This document shows, in pieces, positions 8,701 to 16,333 of a stretch of 64,000 bases of DNA. The stretch is from positions 9,333 through 73,332 of the forward strand of contig CAKTCK010000006.1 in assembly GCA_934539245.1 (NCBI GenBank), written 5' to 3'. This stretch comes from an uncultured Faecalibacterium sp. GTDB lineage: Bacteria > Bacillota > Clostridia > Oscillospirales > Ruminococcaceae. The notes beneath the pieces were generated by a model, which was not told the DNA's origin, did no database searches, and saw only the letters and a program-made list of their open reading frames with translations. Numbering within the stretch: position 1 is the first letter of the stretch; each line of letters begins with the position of its first letter. A program made the translations under genes and the position numbers.

Positions 8701-9072
8701 CCATGTCTGGTCGCCGGGGTGCAGCTCCTGCATGGGGCCTTCGGACTCCACCCGCACCGCGATGACAAAGCTGGTGTGCTTGACGCTGTCCCAGAACTCC
8801 GCCCCGATATACGCCACGGTATGCCCCGGGCGGCGGTAGGCGTTTTCGCCGCGCTGCTTGGCGTGGACAGAGCCTTGCAGGGTGCGGCCGCTTTTCTTAT
8901 TGCCCAGCGCATTGAAGTTGCGGTTGGTGGTCAGGCAGTAGCGGATGGCGTCCAGAATGGTGGTCTTGCCCACGGCGTTCACGCCGATCATATAGGTCAG
9001 GCGGGCGCAGTCGAAGGTGGTATTTTCAAAGTTGTGCCAGTTGATGAGCTTCAGGCGCTTGAGTTCGATCAT
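5773..9072 (-). CDS. jetC: JetC/MksB-like SMC ATPase of a Wadjet-type operon
   Basis: A 1099-residue SMC-type ATPase, the motor of MksBEF/JetABC complexes that extrude and condense DNA or, in Wadjet defence, recognise small circular DNA. Walker A is GVNAVGKTT (residues 30-38). Long alanine/glutamate/arginine-rich coiled coils occupy roughly residues 220-430 and 600-900 around a central hinge-like part. The signature SSGGENQAPF and Walker B VLLDEAF lie in the last 110 residues, followed by the LLISTVEKS switch segment. The start overlaps the jetB stop (ATGA). It is the last gene of the operon: the next promoter begins 14 bases later, so the JetD nuclease is missing here. Confidence 0.93.
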   Translation of the reverse strand: MIELKRLKLINWHNFENTTFDCARLTYMIGVNAVGKTTILDAIRYCLTTNRNFNALGNKKSGRTLQGSVHAKQRGENAYRRPGHTVAYIGAEFWDSVKHTSFVIAVRVESEGPMQELHPGDQTWYISEDGITLEQLPFIDPRTGAPSAKEDFKPAEGRLSYTRSPSEARDRICRALGIGRAASPLGKKFNEVFQMGTSMDEIPNFREFLYQYILPQPELDLEALQGDRLELENLHAVLAEAQTRADALDEIVRFGREATEKQTEALVNRGAALLARAAADAGEKAVWQERVDAGRRQQETLRTRYAEAKTAEAEARRAYLTAHSAAGASGEGRALDALSEELAHRQTALDAAARKADTAEKAAEKTGNLLAVLRRSGFAAGQKMADLTPDTLPALTDWLTAQEKPLEEAYFAARQHTAALQRQQTEKRAELDAVSGGKWVYPHGDAATRVRDAVNAELKSRGMEPDARIFCELLNVEDESWQDCVEACLGDRRFDILVPPAHYAAAKSAFVALKDKVGPISLLDTPGLRKANRRADTAPADSLAAQVTSENPLAAQYADTILRRIVCCDTPDTLENYPDSATRDLLRHHPFRLERLRTPQRYIGLEARRARAGALAGEMNALAEEVRAAAQAEQNLKAAYSQYQTLLRGTTLEELAALWEARAALTAAREAVDAQAAKLAECRENPLLQQLYKEEEVREAAWEAARTAVEQAGGDLRVCEKQISSCETEQQKAVDTAEKSAQAAESFFAAHPLVEPLSRSRQQALTGPDKSPRAAAQAAEKAQAKLDDALTVYLNSTLEPAQKAYNQRYVCDYPLGLAGLEQYRAQHESLVRIDLERYAARLEQAQRDCKDRFRKDILFRMKDDIFNARRQFRELNKVMEQLTYGEEVYRFELEPSRDPQLAAFYQVIVDKGNQQMTEGDSLDNLAATADPAYERQVDELMEKIMADVDENTRARQEGRTAAGATLSDYVDYRTYLDYDIKVTNQVTGQQAYLSRVSRDSSGGENQAPFYVAICASLLQIYQKSENSIRLVLLDEAFSKMTSDRIRPMMELFRRLQLQVLLISTVEKSTAIQPYCDITYSIVRHGDANAIAPFVRLAAE

Positions 9073-9677
9073 GCTTCCACCTCCCCTGCTTCGGTGTCTG
9101 CGCCCTCCGGGCGCTCGTACAGGCCAAGCTCGGTGCGGGTGCGGGCGCTCTCGGCGGCGGCATCCGCAAGGTCGGCGTCCGGCAGCGCCAGCAGCACCGT
9201 GGGGAACACCTCAATGCGGCTGTCCAGCCCGGAAAGCCGCCCCACAGGCCGCGCCAGATTGTACCGGCGCAGGGTGCGCATCAGCTTTTCCAGCGTTTGC
9301 TGGTCCAGCTTGCGGGGCAGGTTCATCTTTTGCAATTCGGCCTGCACTTCCTCTACGGTCACCAGCACCTCGTCTGCGCTGGCGGCAAGGCTTTCCCGCT
9401 TTTGCAGGTACAAAAGCCGCAGCACCAGCAGCAGAATGCTCTCGTACTTAAGCAGCCGTGCCTGACTGCCCTCGTGCTCGTTGACCAGTGCCGCCGCCTG
9501 CATGGGTGCGGGGTACAAAAGCACCGCGTAGCCCAAGGGCTTGAACACCGCGCGCACCTCGTTGAGGTGGTCCTGAATATACAGATATTTTGCCCGCTGT
9601 TCCTCTACGCAGCCCAGCACAAAGCAGTGGTTGAGCAGATAGTTTGCGGTCTCTTCCAGCAGATCAATGGTTGCCAT
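9069..9677 (-). CDS. jetB: JetB/MksE-like subunit (DUF4194)
   Basis: A 202-residue protein of the DUF4194 family, equivalent to MksE, the small winged-helix subunit that bridges the kleisin and the SMC ATPase. The family-typical core LLLVLRLLYLQKRES is seen near residue 80-95, followed by a helix-turn-helix-like stretch (EEVQAELQKMNLPRKLDQQ). It overlaps jetA by 14 bases at its start and jetC by 4 at its end, so the three are translated from one message in fixed ratio. Nothing is truncated. Function as DNA-loop extruding complex subunit is inferred from family and context. Confidence 0.9.
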   Translation of the reverse strand: MATIDLLEETANYLLNHCFVLGCVEEQRAKYLYIQDHLNEVRAVFKPLGYAVLLYPAPMQAAALVNEHEGSQARLLKYESILLLVLRLLYLQKRESLAASADEVLVTVEEVQAELQKMNLPRKLDQQTLEKLMRTLRRYNLARPVGRLSGLDSRIEVFPTVLLALPDADLADAAAESARTRTELGLYERPEGADTEAGEVEA

Positions 9678-11094
9678 CCGTGTTTACCTCCTTGCGGCGG
9701 GTCAGGACAAAATCCTGAAACCGGAAGCCGCCGCGCTCCACCCAATTTCCGGTCAGGGTGATATCATACTCCCGGTGCGGCGACTGGGAATAGGTGTGCA
9801 GGCCGATGATGCCTGTAAAATCGTTCGGGTATTCCTCCACAAGGGTGGAGGCGTTCACCTGCGGGCGGGCAGCCAATGCCTGCTGCGCCAGCAGCGCCAC
9901 GTTTTCCTCGGTGACGGCAAGGCGGGCGTAGTCCAACAGCAGCTGCTGCTCCTGCCGCAGCCGGTCGGGGTCTAGAGGTTCGGTGCGCACCGGGGCAAGG
10001 GGTGCTTCGGTGCGGGGCGCGGCGGGGGGATACAGCGGCTTTGCGCCGAACACCGCCGCCGGGTACAGATGCAGCCGCGCCGCCACCGGGCCATCGTCCG
10101 GCTCGAACAGCTGCTCCGGGCTGCGGATCTCCTCGGCGTAGCGGCGCAGCAGGGCGGTGACGCTGCCCTGCGCCGAGCGGTCGCTCAGCAGCAGGAATTG
10201 TGCCCGCTGCACCGCCCGCTTGCGGTAGCGGATGTGGCTGGCGTCGATCTCCTTCATCAGGGTGCTCATCTCTTCCAGCGCGTCCCGCTGCTGCTGAATG
10301 AGGGCACGCACCCGGGGTGCAGCTTCGCCGGGGGCGCAGCGCTCCACCCGGGCGTAGTCCAGCGCCAGCCGGGGCAGCTGGTTCTGCTCGCAGTCGTCCA
10401 GCTCTTCTTCCAGATAGGCGCGGTAATTGAACAGGTTATCGCTGGTTTTAAAGCGATGGTACGCCGCCGCCACTACCTTTTCCTCGTACTGGTCGAACAG
10501 CTCCAGCACCTCCTGCGGGGTGCGGTTATGGGTCAGGCGGTCGATATAATGCCCGATGGAAGCGTTAAGGGCGCGCAGGGACTTGTTCAACGTCTCAAGG
10601 TCTGCCGCAACCTCCCGCAGCACGTTCTCGTAGGGGCTTTTTTCCTGTCCGATGCTGCCCAGCAGCTGCCACGCCTTGTACAGCTTGCCGGTGTAGGTGA
10701 CCACCCGGGGGTTCAGTATTTCTTCCAGCGCGTCCAGCAGCGGGGTGACCTCCGGCATAAAGGCAAGGGTGGGCTCGGTCTCGTAGCTGCCGGGCTGCTC
10801 TTCCAGCCAGCCGGTGCGGCGCAGACGCAGCAGAAAGCCCACCGCCAGCGTGTGGGGGTCGCGGGTGGGCTGCTCGTCCTCATCGCCCGCGCCGTCGGCG
10901 TCCAGCGCCAGCGGCTTTGCCAGCGCGGCAAAATAATCCTCGGCGCGGGAGACGGCTTCGGCGCGGGAAATGCTGTAATCTGCCGTATGGCGGCACTCCT
11001 CCCAGAGCAGCAGCAAAAGCTCTGCATAAAACGCCCGGTTGGGCCCCGCCAGCGGGCGGAACAGCCGCGGGCTGACCAGTTCAAACAGCTGCAT
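9664..11094 (-). CDS. jetA: JetA/MksF-like kleisin subunit of a Wadjet-type operon
   Basis: A 476-residue protein with the opening MQLFELVSPRLFRPLAGPNR, characteristic of the JetA family found in type II/III Wadjet operons; it should act as the kleisin closing the SMC ring. Helical segments dominate, with a coiled-coil-like section around residues 230-290 and a proline/alanine linker (EAPLAPVRTEPLDP) before the last third. The ATG at 11094 is chosen for its AAAGGA signal; an upstream in-frame extension to 11256 passes through the promoter and a repeat. First gene of jetA-jetB-jetC. Anti-plasmid function would normally need JetD, which is absent. Confidence 0.88.
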   Translation of the reverse strand: MQLFELVSPRLFRPLAGPNRAFYAELLLLLWEECRHTADYSISRAEAVSRAEDYFAALAKPLALDADGAGDEDEQPTRDPHTLAVGFLLRLRRTGWLEEQPGSYETEPTLAFMPEVTPLLDALEEILNPRVVTYTGKLYKAWQLLGSIGQEKSPYENVLREVAADLETLNKSLRALNASIGHYIDRLTHNRTPQEVLELFDQYEEKVVAAAYHRFKTSDNLFNYRAYLEEELDDCEQNQLPRLALDYARVERCAPGEAAPRVRALIQQQRDALEEMSTLMKEIDASHIRYRKRAVQRAQFLLLSDRSAQGSVTALLRRYAEEIRSPEQLFEPDDGPVAARLHLYPAAVFGAKPLYPPAAPRTEAPLAPVRTEPLDPDRLRQEQQLLLDYARLAVTEENVALLAQQALAARPQVNASTLVEEYPNDFTGIIGLHTYSQSPHREYDITLTGNWVERGGFRFQDFVLTRRKEVNTDGNH

Positions 11095-11130
11095 GGAAAC
11101 GTCCTTTCTGTCTTGGTTCGATACCCTTTT

Positions 11131-11159
11131 ATTGTACCACAGCAGGCGGGGTTTGTCAC
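11131..11159 (-). promoter_or_regulatory. Promoter of the jetABC operon
   Basis: On the minus strand GTGACA (plus 11154-11159), 17 bases, then TACAAT (plus 11131-11136), about 30 bases upstream of the jetA start. Confidence 0.7.
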
Positions 11160-11177
11160 AAAAAGGCGGAAAAAAGC

Positions 11178-11360
11178 AAACTCCCTCAGTCAAAGCCTGA
11201 CGGCTTTGCCAGCTCCCTCGGGGAGGGAGCCTCTGGCGCACCCGGAAACTTTGCACTTTAGCCGGAAACTGTACCGTTATGCCAAAGGCCCCACCCCAGA
11301 GGGGGCTGTCGAGCGAATGCGAGACTGGGGGAGTTTCTTCGGGAGCGCCTGAGAGGGCAG
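11178..11360. repeat. Family A palindromic repeat
   Basis: The copy begins AAACTCCCTCAGTC and ends GACTGGGGGAGTTT (11323-11336), an inverted terminal pair with one mismatch. Inside are CAAAGCC-tgac-GGCTTTG (11191-11208) and a GCTCCCTCGGGGAGGGAGC palindrome. A fragment GGGAGCGCCTGAGAGGGC from another copy type follows. It fills the gap between jetA and the protease-like gene. Confidence 0.8.
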
Positions 11361-11361
11361 C

Positions 11362-11395
11362 AAAAAAGCCCGCCGGGCAGGCGGGCTTTTGGTGC
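11362..11395 (-). terminator. Terminator after the secreted protease-like gene
   Basis: AAAAGCCCGCC (11364-11374) pairs with GGCGGGCTTTT (11380-11390); on the minus strand it is followed by TTTTTT, six bases past the stop codon of the gene at 11401. Confidence 0.85.
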
Positions 11396-11400
11396 GTATT

Positions 11401-12072
11401 TCACCCCAGCACTTTCAGGGGAGAGTTTTCCACCCACAGGGTATTGTCCAGCAGGCGGGTGACGGCAAGGCAGCCATTGGCGGTGACCCGGGCGGGGTCG
11501 AGGGCGTAGAAATCGCTCTCGGTCAGGTTCTCCGGGTCGGCGGTGGGCGAAATGCCCGCCACGCATACCCAGTGGCCGTAGGTGCTGCTGGTGGCAATGT
11601 GGGGGTAGTTCACCTCGCTCCAGCCGGAGGAGGTCAGATGGTATTCATAAGTAGAGGTGCGGTTCGAGTGCTTTTTGACCCCGCTGACCGTGGTATTTTT
11701 CAGATGCACGATCACCGGACGCCCGGCGGAAAGCTCGGTGTACAGCTTTTTCAGGCACTCGGCGCGGGTACCGGAATACCCCGTGTAGCCCGCAGCGGAC
11801 CACACCGCACCGTTCGACCACATCCCGCTGCCGGAGCAGACCTTGCCGTCCAGAATGGTGCGGGCGTAGCGCAGCGCGTACAGGCTGCACTTGCCAGAGG
11901 TCTGGTTGCCGATAGAAAGGATGTGGCTGGTGTCAAAGCTGAGCAGCAGGATGCCGTTTTTCTCCTTCAGCTCAGCGGCGTGGGCACGGGGCAAAAAGGC
12001 GCACAGCAGCAAAACCAGCGCCAGAACTGCCGCCGCCAGCCGCTGTGCCGCGCGGGCGGGACAGTGTTGCAT
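11401..12072 (-). CDS. Secreted papain-like (C39_2-type) cysteine peptidase candidate
   Basis: A 223-residue exported protein. A signal peptide is clear: positive N-terminus, hydrophobic run AAAVLALVLLLCAFL, and cleavage after AHA (about residue 32). The mature part has GKCSLYALRYA with Cys62, GHWVCVAGI with His167 and DPAR with Asp192, spaced like the Cys-His-Asp set of C39-like and related papain-fold enzymes. This family assignment is by motif only. The start at 12072 is supported by GGAGGAAG. It is a single gene with its own terminator, bounded by family A repeats. Possible roles are peptide or cell-wall cleavage outside the cell. Confidence 0.7.
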   Translation of the reverse strand: MQHCPARAAQRLAAAVLALVLLLCAFLPRAHAAELKEKNGILLLSFDTSHILSIGNQTSGKCSLYALRYARTILDGKVCSGSGMWSNGAVWSAAGYTGYSGTRAECLKKLYTELSAGRPVIVHLKNTTVSGVKKHSNRTSTYEYHLTSSGWSEVNYPHIATSSTYGHWVCVAGISPTADPENLTESDFYALDPARVTANGCLAVTRLLDNTLWVENSPLKVLG

Positions 12073-12159
12073 GGGTACTTCCTCCGAGTTCGTTTCAATT
12101 CAGACATGATTTTACCACCAAAACGTGGTGAAAATGTGTAAAAAGGCAAAATGATGAAA

Positions 12160-12320
12160 AAACTCCCCCAGTCTGCTCCCGTTGGTCGCAGACAGCCCCC
12201 TCTGGGATGGGGCCTTTGGCATGGCGGCATAGTTTCCGGCTAAAGCGCAAAGCTTCCGGGCGCGCCAGAGGCTCCCTCCCAGAGGGAGCTGGCGCGGCGC
12301 AAGCCGCGACTGAGGGAGTC
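12160..12320. repeat. Family A palindromic repeat
   Basis: This copy has ends AAACTCCCCCAGTC and GACTGAGGGAGT, with a GTCTGC-tcccgttggtc-GCAGAC hairpin and a GCGCGGC-GCAA-GCCGCG hairpin inside. It lies in the 561-base gap between the divergent genes at 11401 and 12634; the remainder of the gap (12321-12510) shows only AT-rich sequence before the next promoter. Confidence 0.8.
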
Positions 12321-12515
12321 CGCCCCATTAACACAACATATGTCCAAATTTAAGTATTTCCGCACCCGGCAAAGCCACGCCGCCGGGGCGGGTGCGGCGC
12401 TGTTTGGCAGACTGTCGACAAAACCAGCCCTGAAATACACCAAAACCGCCACAAAGATAACCTATTTTCATCCATTTTCACGAATCTGCTTCAGGAAGTT
12501 TAGCGATATTTCCGA

Positions 12516-12545
12516 TTGACAAAACCGTCACCTGTCGGATATAAT
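12516..12545 (+). promoter_or_regulatory. Promoter of the lipoprotein gene at 12634
   Basis: TTGACA (12516-12521) and TATAAT (12540-12545) with an 18-base spacer, both perfect hexamers, followed by a leader of about 80 bases. Confidence 0.85.
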
Positions 12546-12633
12546 CAGGGCAGAAAGGCAACGACAGTTGCGTAAAGCCTTTTCAGAAAGAAGAAACATA
12601 ACCACAAAAAAAGCTGATTGGAGGGATACCCTT

Positions 12634-13152
12634 ATGAAGAAACTGTCAAAGATCGTCGCTCTGCTGCTTGCAGGCGCAATGGCCATGCTGATGTTTACTG
12701 CCTGTTCCGGCGGTGCCGGCGGCCCCGGTGAGACAGATAACCCCAAGGAAAAGGAAATACTGCAGACCATCATGAATAGCTCGCAGGGCAAGGGAATCAA
12801 GGAAAACGACCCGGGTCTGTACAAAACTGCTCTGATGGATCTGAATACCGATATCGAGGCCAACAGCAAAAAGGGCGGCATCTTCAAGGGTGATGTCCGT
12901 GTAAGAGGCATTGACCCCGCACAGGAATATGTAACGATCACCGTGACAGCAGACTACAGAGTCGGTAAATTCCTGACGAACCTGTTGGACTTCATCAGCA
13001 CGAATATTGGCATCAAGTACCCCGGCGCAAACGTTGACTTTAAGGCTAACAACAGCTGGACTAAGGCAGCCGTTGTCGTTAAGTCTAACGAATATGGCAG
13101 CTACGTTGCAGTGGCTATTCAGGTCAAGAATCTCAACTACCCCAAGACCTGA
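12634..13152 (+). CDS. Putative lipoprotein of unknown function
   Basis: A 172-residue lipoprotein precursor. The signal peptide MKKLSKIVALLLAGAMAMLM ends in the lipobox FTAC, with Cys about residue 25, followed by a Gly/Ala-rich linker. The mature domain is about 140 residues, with mixed charge, and ends in two beta-like strands (YVAVAIQVKNLNY). The start at 12634 is chosen because TTGGAGGG precedes it and because it begins the signal peptide; the frame is open further upstream to 12568. It has its own perfect-hexamer promoter and terminator, so it is probably well expressed. No family recognised. Confidence 0.85.
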   Translation: MKKLSKIVALLLAGAMAMLMFTACSGGAGGPGETDNPKEKEILQTIMNSSQGKGIKENDPGLYKTALMDLNTDIEANSKKGGIFKGDVRVRGIDPAQEYVTITVTADYRVGKFLTNLLDFISTNIGIKYPGANVDFKANNSWTKAAVVVKSNEYGSYVAVAIQVKNLNYPKT

Positions 13153-13168
13153 TAATATCAACATCTTT

Positions 13169-13201
13169 CCCCGGAGAGCAGCCGCCCTCCGGGGCTTTTT
13201 T
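13169..13201 (+). terminator. Terminator after the lipoprotein gene
   Basis: CCCCGGAG (13169-13176) pairs with CTCCGGGG (13187-13194), followed by CTTTTTT. Confidence 0.85.
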
Positions 13202-13206
13202 ATGGT

Positions 13207-13250
13207 GCAAAAACGGGGCTGCTGCACCTTTTGTGGTACAGCAGCCCCGC
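13207..13250 (-). terminator. Terminator after the acylphosphatase gene
   Basis: CGGGGCTGCTG (13214-13224) pairs with CAGCAGCCCCG (13239-13249); on the minus strand TTTTTGC follows. Confidence 0.85.
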
Positions 13251-13256
13251 TGCTTT

Positions 13257-13583
13257 TTAATAGCCCCTTACCGAGAACCCGCGCTCCCACGGGTCGGGCG
13301 GGATGTCCTTTTGGCGGATGCCGGTGATCTGGATATAGTCGCTTTTCTGAATCATGGCGAACAGAGAGATGAATTTGTCCGGGTCGCCCTGCACCTCCAG
13401 CGTCACGCTGCCGTCGTCCTCGTTCTGCGCCCAGCCGGTCAGGTCAAGCGCCTGCGCGGCGTACCGCGCCCGGTAGCGGAAGCCCACCCCCTGCACCTGT
13501 CCGGTGATGGTGTAGCGCCGCCGCACCGTGCCTTCCGGCAGTGCGGGCGGGGTGCGGTCCTTTTTGGAAAGAAAATCAAACAC
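13257..13583 (-). CDS. Acylphosphatase
   Basis: A 108-residue acylphosphatase, which hydrolyses carboxyl-phosphate bonds such as those in acetyl phosphate or 1,3-bisphosphoglycerate. The phosphate-binding loop ITGQVQGVGFRYR and the catalytic asparagine in GWAQNEDDGSV are both present. An N-terminal leader of about 20 residues makes it slightly longer than the usual 90. The start is GTG at 13583 with AAGGGA upstream, 12 bases after the pyrophosphatase stop, so the two form an operon that pairs two small phosphoanhydride hydrolases. A terminator follows. Confidence 0.92.
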   Translation of the reverse strand: MFDFLSKKDRTPPALPEGTVRRRYTITGQVQGVGFRYRARYAAQALDLTGWAQNEDDGSVTLEVQGDPDKFISLFAMIQKSDYIQITGIRQKDIPPDPWERGFSVRGY

Positions 13584-13595
13584 GGCAGTGTCCCT

Positions 13596-15251
13596 TTACA
13601 AATCCTGATAAGCGGTCATCAGGGCGGGAATGAACTGCTTTTTGCGGCTCACCACGCCCGGCAGCGTCCAGCTGGCATCGGCGGCGGGCTGGGTCTCGAA
13701 GCCATCCGTCAGCACCTCGGCGGCGTAGCGTCCGCTGCAGATGACCACGCTCTCCTCCTTGGGCACGTCGGTCAGCAGCATGTAGATATCCTCCACGTTC
13801 TGCTTGTTGCGTGCCTCCTCCAGATAGGGCTTCAGCAGCGCCTCGGCGGCGGTCAGGTTCTTGCGGGTCATATAGCTGCCCTGCGCCACGCCAAAGCGGA
13901 TATCGCCGCACATGAACACCTTGAAGTCCTGCAAGAACACTTCTTCAGCGGTCTTGCCGTCCAGCTTCTCGCCGGCTTCAAACATCTCGTTGGCAAACTC
14001 GTTGATGTCCACCCCGGCAATTTTCGCCAGACGGTTGGCTGTATTCACGTCGATGGGGGTGCAGGTGGGGCTGCGGAATACCAGCGTATCCGACAGGATG
14101 GCAGCCAGCAGCAGACCGGCGGTCTTTTGCGGGATGGTCACGCCGTTTTCGTCGTACATCTGGGTGACGATGGTGGCGGTGCAGCCCACCGGCTGGTTGC
14201 GGAAGTACACCGGGCCGCTAGTCTCCAGACTGCCGATGCGGTGGTGGTCAATGATCTCCAAAATCTCGGCCTGATCAAAGCCCTCCACCGCCTGTGTGGC
14301 CTCGTTGTGATCTACCAGAATGATGCGGCGCTTGCGCAGGTTGATGATGTTGCGGCGGCTGATCATACCGCAGTACTTGCCGTCTGCGTCCAGAATGGGG
14401 AAATACCGGTGGCGCACCTTTGCCATCACGCGGGTAACGTCTGCCACAGGGCTGACGAGGGTAAATTTAATGATATCGTCCCGGGTCATGTAATAGGAGA
14501 TGGGCGCACACTGGCTGATGAGCTTGCCCGCCGCGTAGGTATCGCAGGGGGCGCTCATGATGGCTACGCCGGTCTCGGCGGCGATATGCTGGATGGTGCG
14601 GCCTACCTTTGCGCCGTTGCAGATGATGATGAGAGAAGCTTCCTTCTCGATGGCGCAGAGCTGGCTTTCGTAGCGGTTGGTCAGGATGACGATATCGCCC
14701 TTTTCCATGTTGCTTTCCAGCATTTCCGGGGTGGCAGTGCCAATGCGGATGTGACCGGTAGTGCACACTGCGTCCTCGCTGCCCACCACCATGGTAGCGC
14801 CCAGCGTTTCCAGAATATTGCGGTAGCTGGTGCGGCTCTTGGCAAGGATGCCGGTGTCGAACAGGTCCATGTTGGCGGTGGCGATATCCTTCACCGTAAT
14901 GACGCCCTGCAATTCGTTGTCCTCGCTGGTCACGGCAAGGGTGTCGATCTTCTGGTCGCGCATGATCTCCCACGCCTTGCGCAGGCTGGTAGAACCGGGA
15001 ATACCGGGGATCTGGCGATAATCCACATCCCGAATTTTAGGGTTGACGTCGGTGCACATCCGGGGCGGCGTGACCCCGAACTTTTTCAGCACAAATTCTG
15101 TTTCCTGATTCATCTTGCCCGCACGCCGGGCTTCGCAGACCAGATCACTGGTCTTGTTTTTCAGCTCTGCATAGGCAATGGCAGAGCAGATGGAGTCGGT
15201 GTCCGGGTTGCGATGCCCGATGACAACGACCTTATGGGCAGTTTGCTGCAT
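13596..15251 (-). CDS. ppaC: Manganese-dependent inorganic pyrophosphatase with CBS and DRTGG domains
   Basis: A 551-residue family II pyrophosphatase, which splits pyrophosphate to phosphate. The DHH catalytic core is split: the N-terminal part has GHRNPDTDSICSAIAYAE, then an inserted regulatory block of two CBS motifs (around residues 75-125 and 245-295) flanking a DRTGG domain, then the core resumes with LVDHNE and EIIDHHRIGSLE. A C-terminal DHHA2 domain completes it. CBS inserts in this family bind adenine nucleotides and tune activity. The ATG at 15251 follows AAGGGGG. First gene of a two-gene operon with acylphosphatase. Confidence 0.95.
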   Translation of the reverse strand: MQQTAHKVVVIGHRNPDTDSICSAIAYAELKNKTSDLVCEARRAGKMNQETEFVLKKFGVTPPRMCTDVNPKIRDVDYRQIPGIPGSTSLRKAWEIMRDQKIDTLAVTSEDNELQGVITVKDIATANMDLFDTGILAKSRTSYRNILETLGATMVVGSEDAVCTTGHIRIGTATPEMLESNMEKGDIVILTNRYESQLCAIEKEASLIIICNGAKVGRTIQHIAAETGVAIMSAPCDTYAAGKLISQCAPISYYMTRDDIIKFTLVSPVADVTRVMAKVRHRYFPILDADGKYCGMISRRNIINLRKRRIILVDHNEATQAVEGFDQAEILEIIDHHRIGSLETSGPVYFRNQPVGCTATIVTQMYDENGVTIPQKTAGLLLAAILSDTLVFRSPTCTPIDVNTANRLAKIAGVDINEFANEMFEAGEKLDGKTAEEVFLQDFKVFMCGDIRFGVAQGSYMTRKNLTAAEALLKPYLEEARNKQNVEDIYMLLTDVPKEESVVICSGRYAAEVLTDGFETQPAADASWTLPGVVSRKKQFIPALMTAYQDL

Positions 15252-15454
15252 ACTGTACCCCCTTATGGGTTTTTACCTTCTTATCATATATCTTATCATT
15301 TATCAAAAGCAGTGCCCCTCTCCTGCACAGCGGGGCGGGCTGCAACCTTATTTTAACACAACTGTGCCCGGGGGTAAAGGGTAACAAACGGCTTGACCTG
15401 ACCGGCAAAATGCTTTAAGCTTATAGAAAATATTGCTGATACGGAGGAACACCC

Positions 15455-16237
15455 ATGAAAAAGCTTTCCCGCCTGCTGCTTGCCCTCGGGCTTATGCTGT
15501 GCATAAGCCTTACCGCCTATGCCGAGGACGCGCCCGCTGCCCAGCCCACCGCCAAAGAGCCCCGCACCCTGACCGCCCGCACCAGCACCGAGACCTCTCT
15601 GTGGAACGCCTATGCTTTCCTTGCACAGCACGGCACTGCCTACCGCTTTGCTCCCTGCGCGGTGCAGACCCCGGCAGACGCCGCCGGTGACGCCCCTGCC
15701 GAAGATGCCGTGGCGGTGCTGCGGCTCTACACCTCCTGCGTGGAAAAAGACACCCCTGTCAACACCGACGGTCATGTATTTCTTTTGGTGACCAACAACA
15801 CTGATGCCGACCTTGTAGTGGGTGGGCTTTCCATTGCGCCGGGCACCTGCATTACCATAGGCACCCGGGGCAACAACCGGGAGCACGCCGGGCTGTGGTA
15901 TAACACCGAAGGTTATAATCTGTACTATATCCCGGATTTTTATGTCAACCTGACCTATTTGCAGCTTTCCATGAACGCGGAGCAGCTGGCAGCCGTGAAT
16001 GCCGCCCTTGCCGAGGCAGACAAGTGGTCGGCATGGCACAACTGCGCTGCCTTTGGCGCGGCGGTGTGGAATACCGTGTGCACCGACAAGGTAGACCCCG
16101 GCACTCCGCCTACCCCTGCCAGCCTTGCCGCCAGCGTGCGCAGCTGCACCGGCAAGTGGAACGCCGACCCGGCAGTGCCCTTTGACTACATTGTTTACTA
16201 CGGCTACCCCGCCGTGCCCAGCAAAGAATTTTCCTGA
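15455..16237 (+). CDS. Secreted protein, possible permuted papain-fold (NlpC/P60-like) enzyme
   Basis: A 260-residue exported protein; MKKLSRLLLALGLMLCISLT then cleavage after AYA at about residue 23. The mature part has a low-complexity alanine/proline stretch near 75-85. GHVFLLVTNN with His107 and WHNCAAFGAAVWN with Cys197 resemble the His-before-Cys order of circularly permuted NlpC/P60-type domains, where a Cys at the start of a helix follows Asn. That reading is an inference from two motifs. The start follows ACGGAGGAA. It is divergent from the pyrophosphatase gene and precedes a MATE gene with its own promoter. Confidence 0.7.
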   Translation: MKKLSRLLLALGLMLCISLTAYAEDAPAAQPTAKEPRTLTARTSTETSLWNAYAFLAQHGTAYRFAPCAVQTPADAAGDAPAEDAVAVLRLYTSCVEKDTPVNTDGHVFLLVTNNTDADLVVGGLSIAPGTCITIGTRGNNREHAGLWYNTEGYNLYYIPDFYVNLTYLQLSMNAEQLAAVNAALAEADKWSAWHNCAAFGAAVWNTVCTDKVDPGTPPTPASLAASVRSCTGKWNADPAVPFDYIVYYGYPAVPSKEFS

Positions 16238-16262
16238 GTAGGAAAATTATTGTATACAACGC

Positions 16263-16291
16263 TTGCATTTCGACCGTTTCCGCTGTATGAT
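16263..16291 (+). promoter_or_regulatory. Promoter of the second MATE gene
   Basis: TTGCAT (16263-16268) and TATGAT (16286-16291) with a 17-base spacer, 42 bases before the start codon. Confidence 0.7.
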
Positions 16292-16333
16292 AGAGCCATT
16301 CGAGCTTTTTTATCATTTACAACGGAGGACAGC

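Noticed and set aside
7306-9465. A 719-codon open frame on the plus strand opposite jetC and jetB
   Set aside because: Antisense shadow; the minus-strand proteins have intact ATPase motifs and overlapping starts, while this frame has no recognisable domain.
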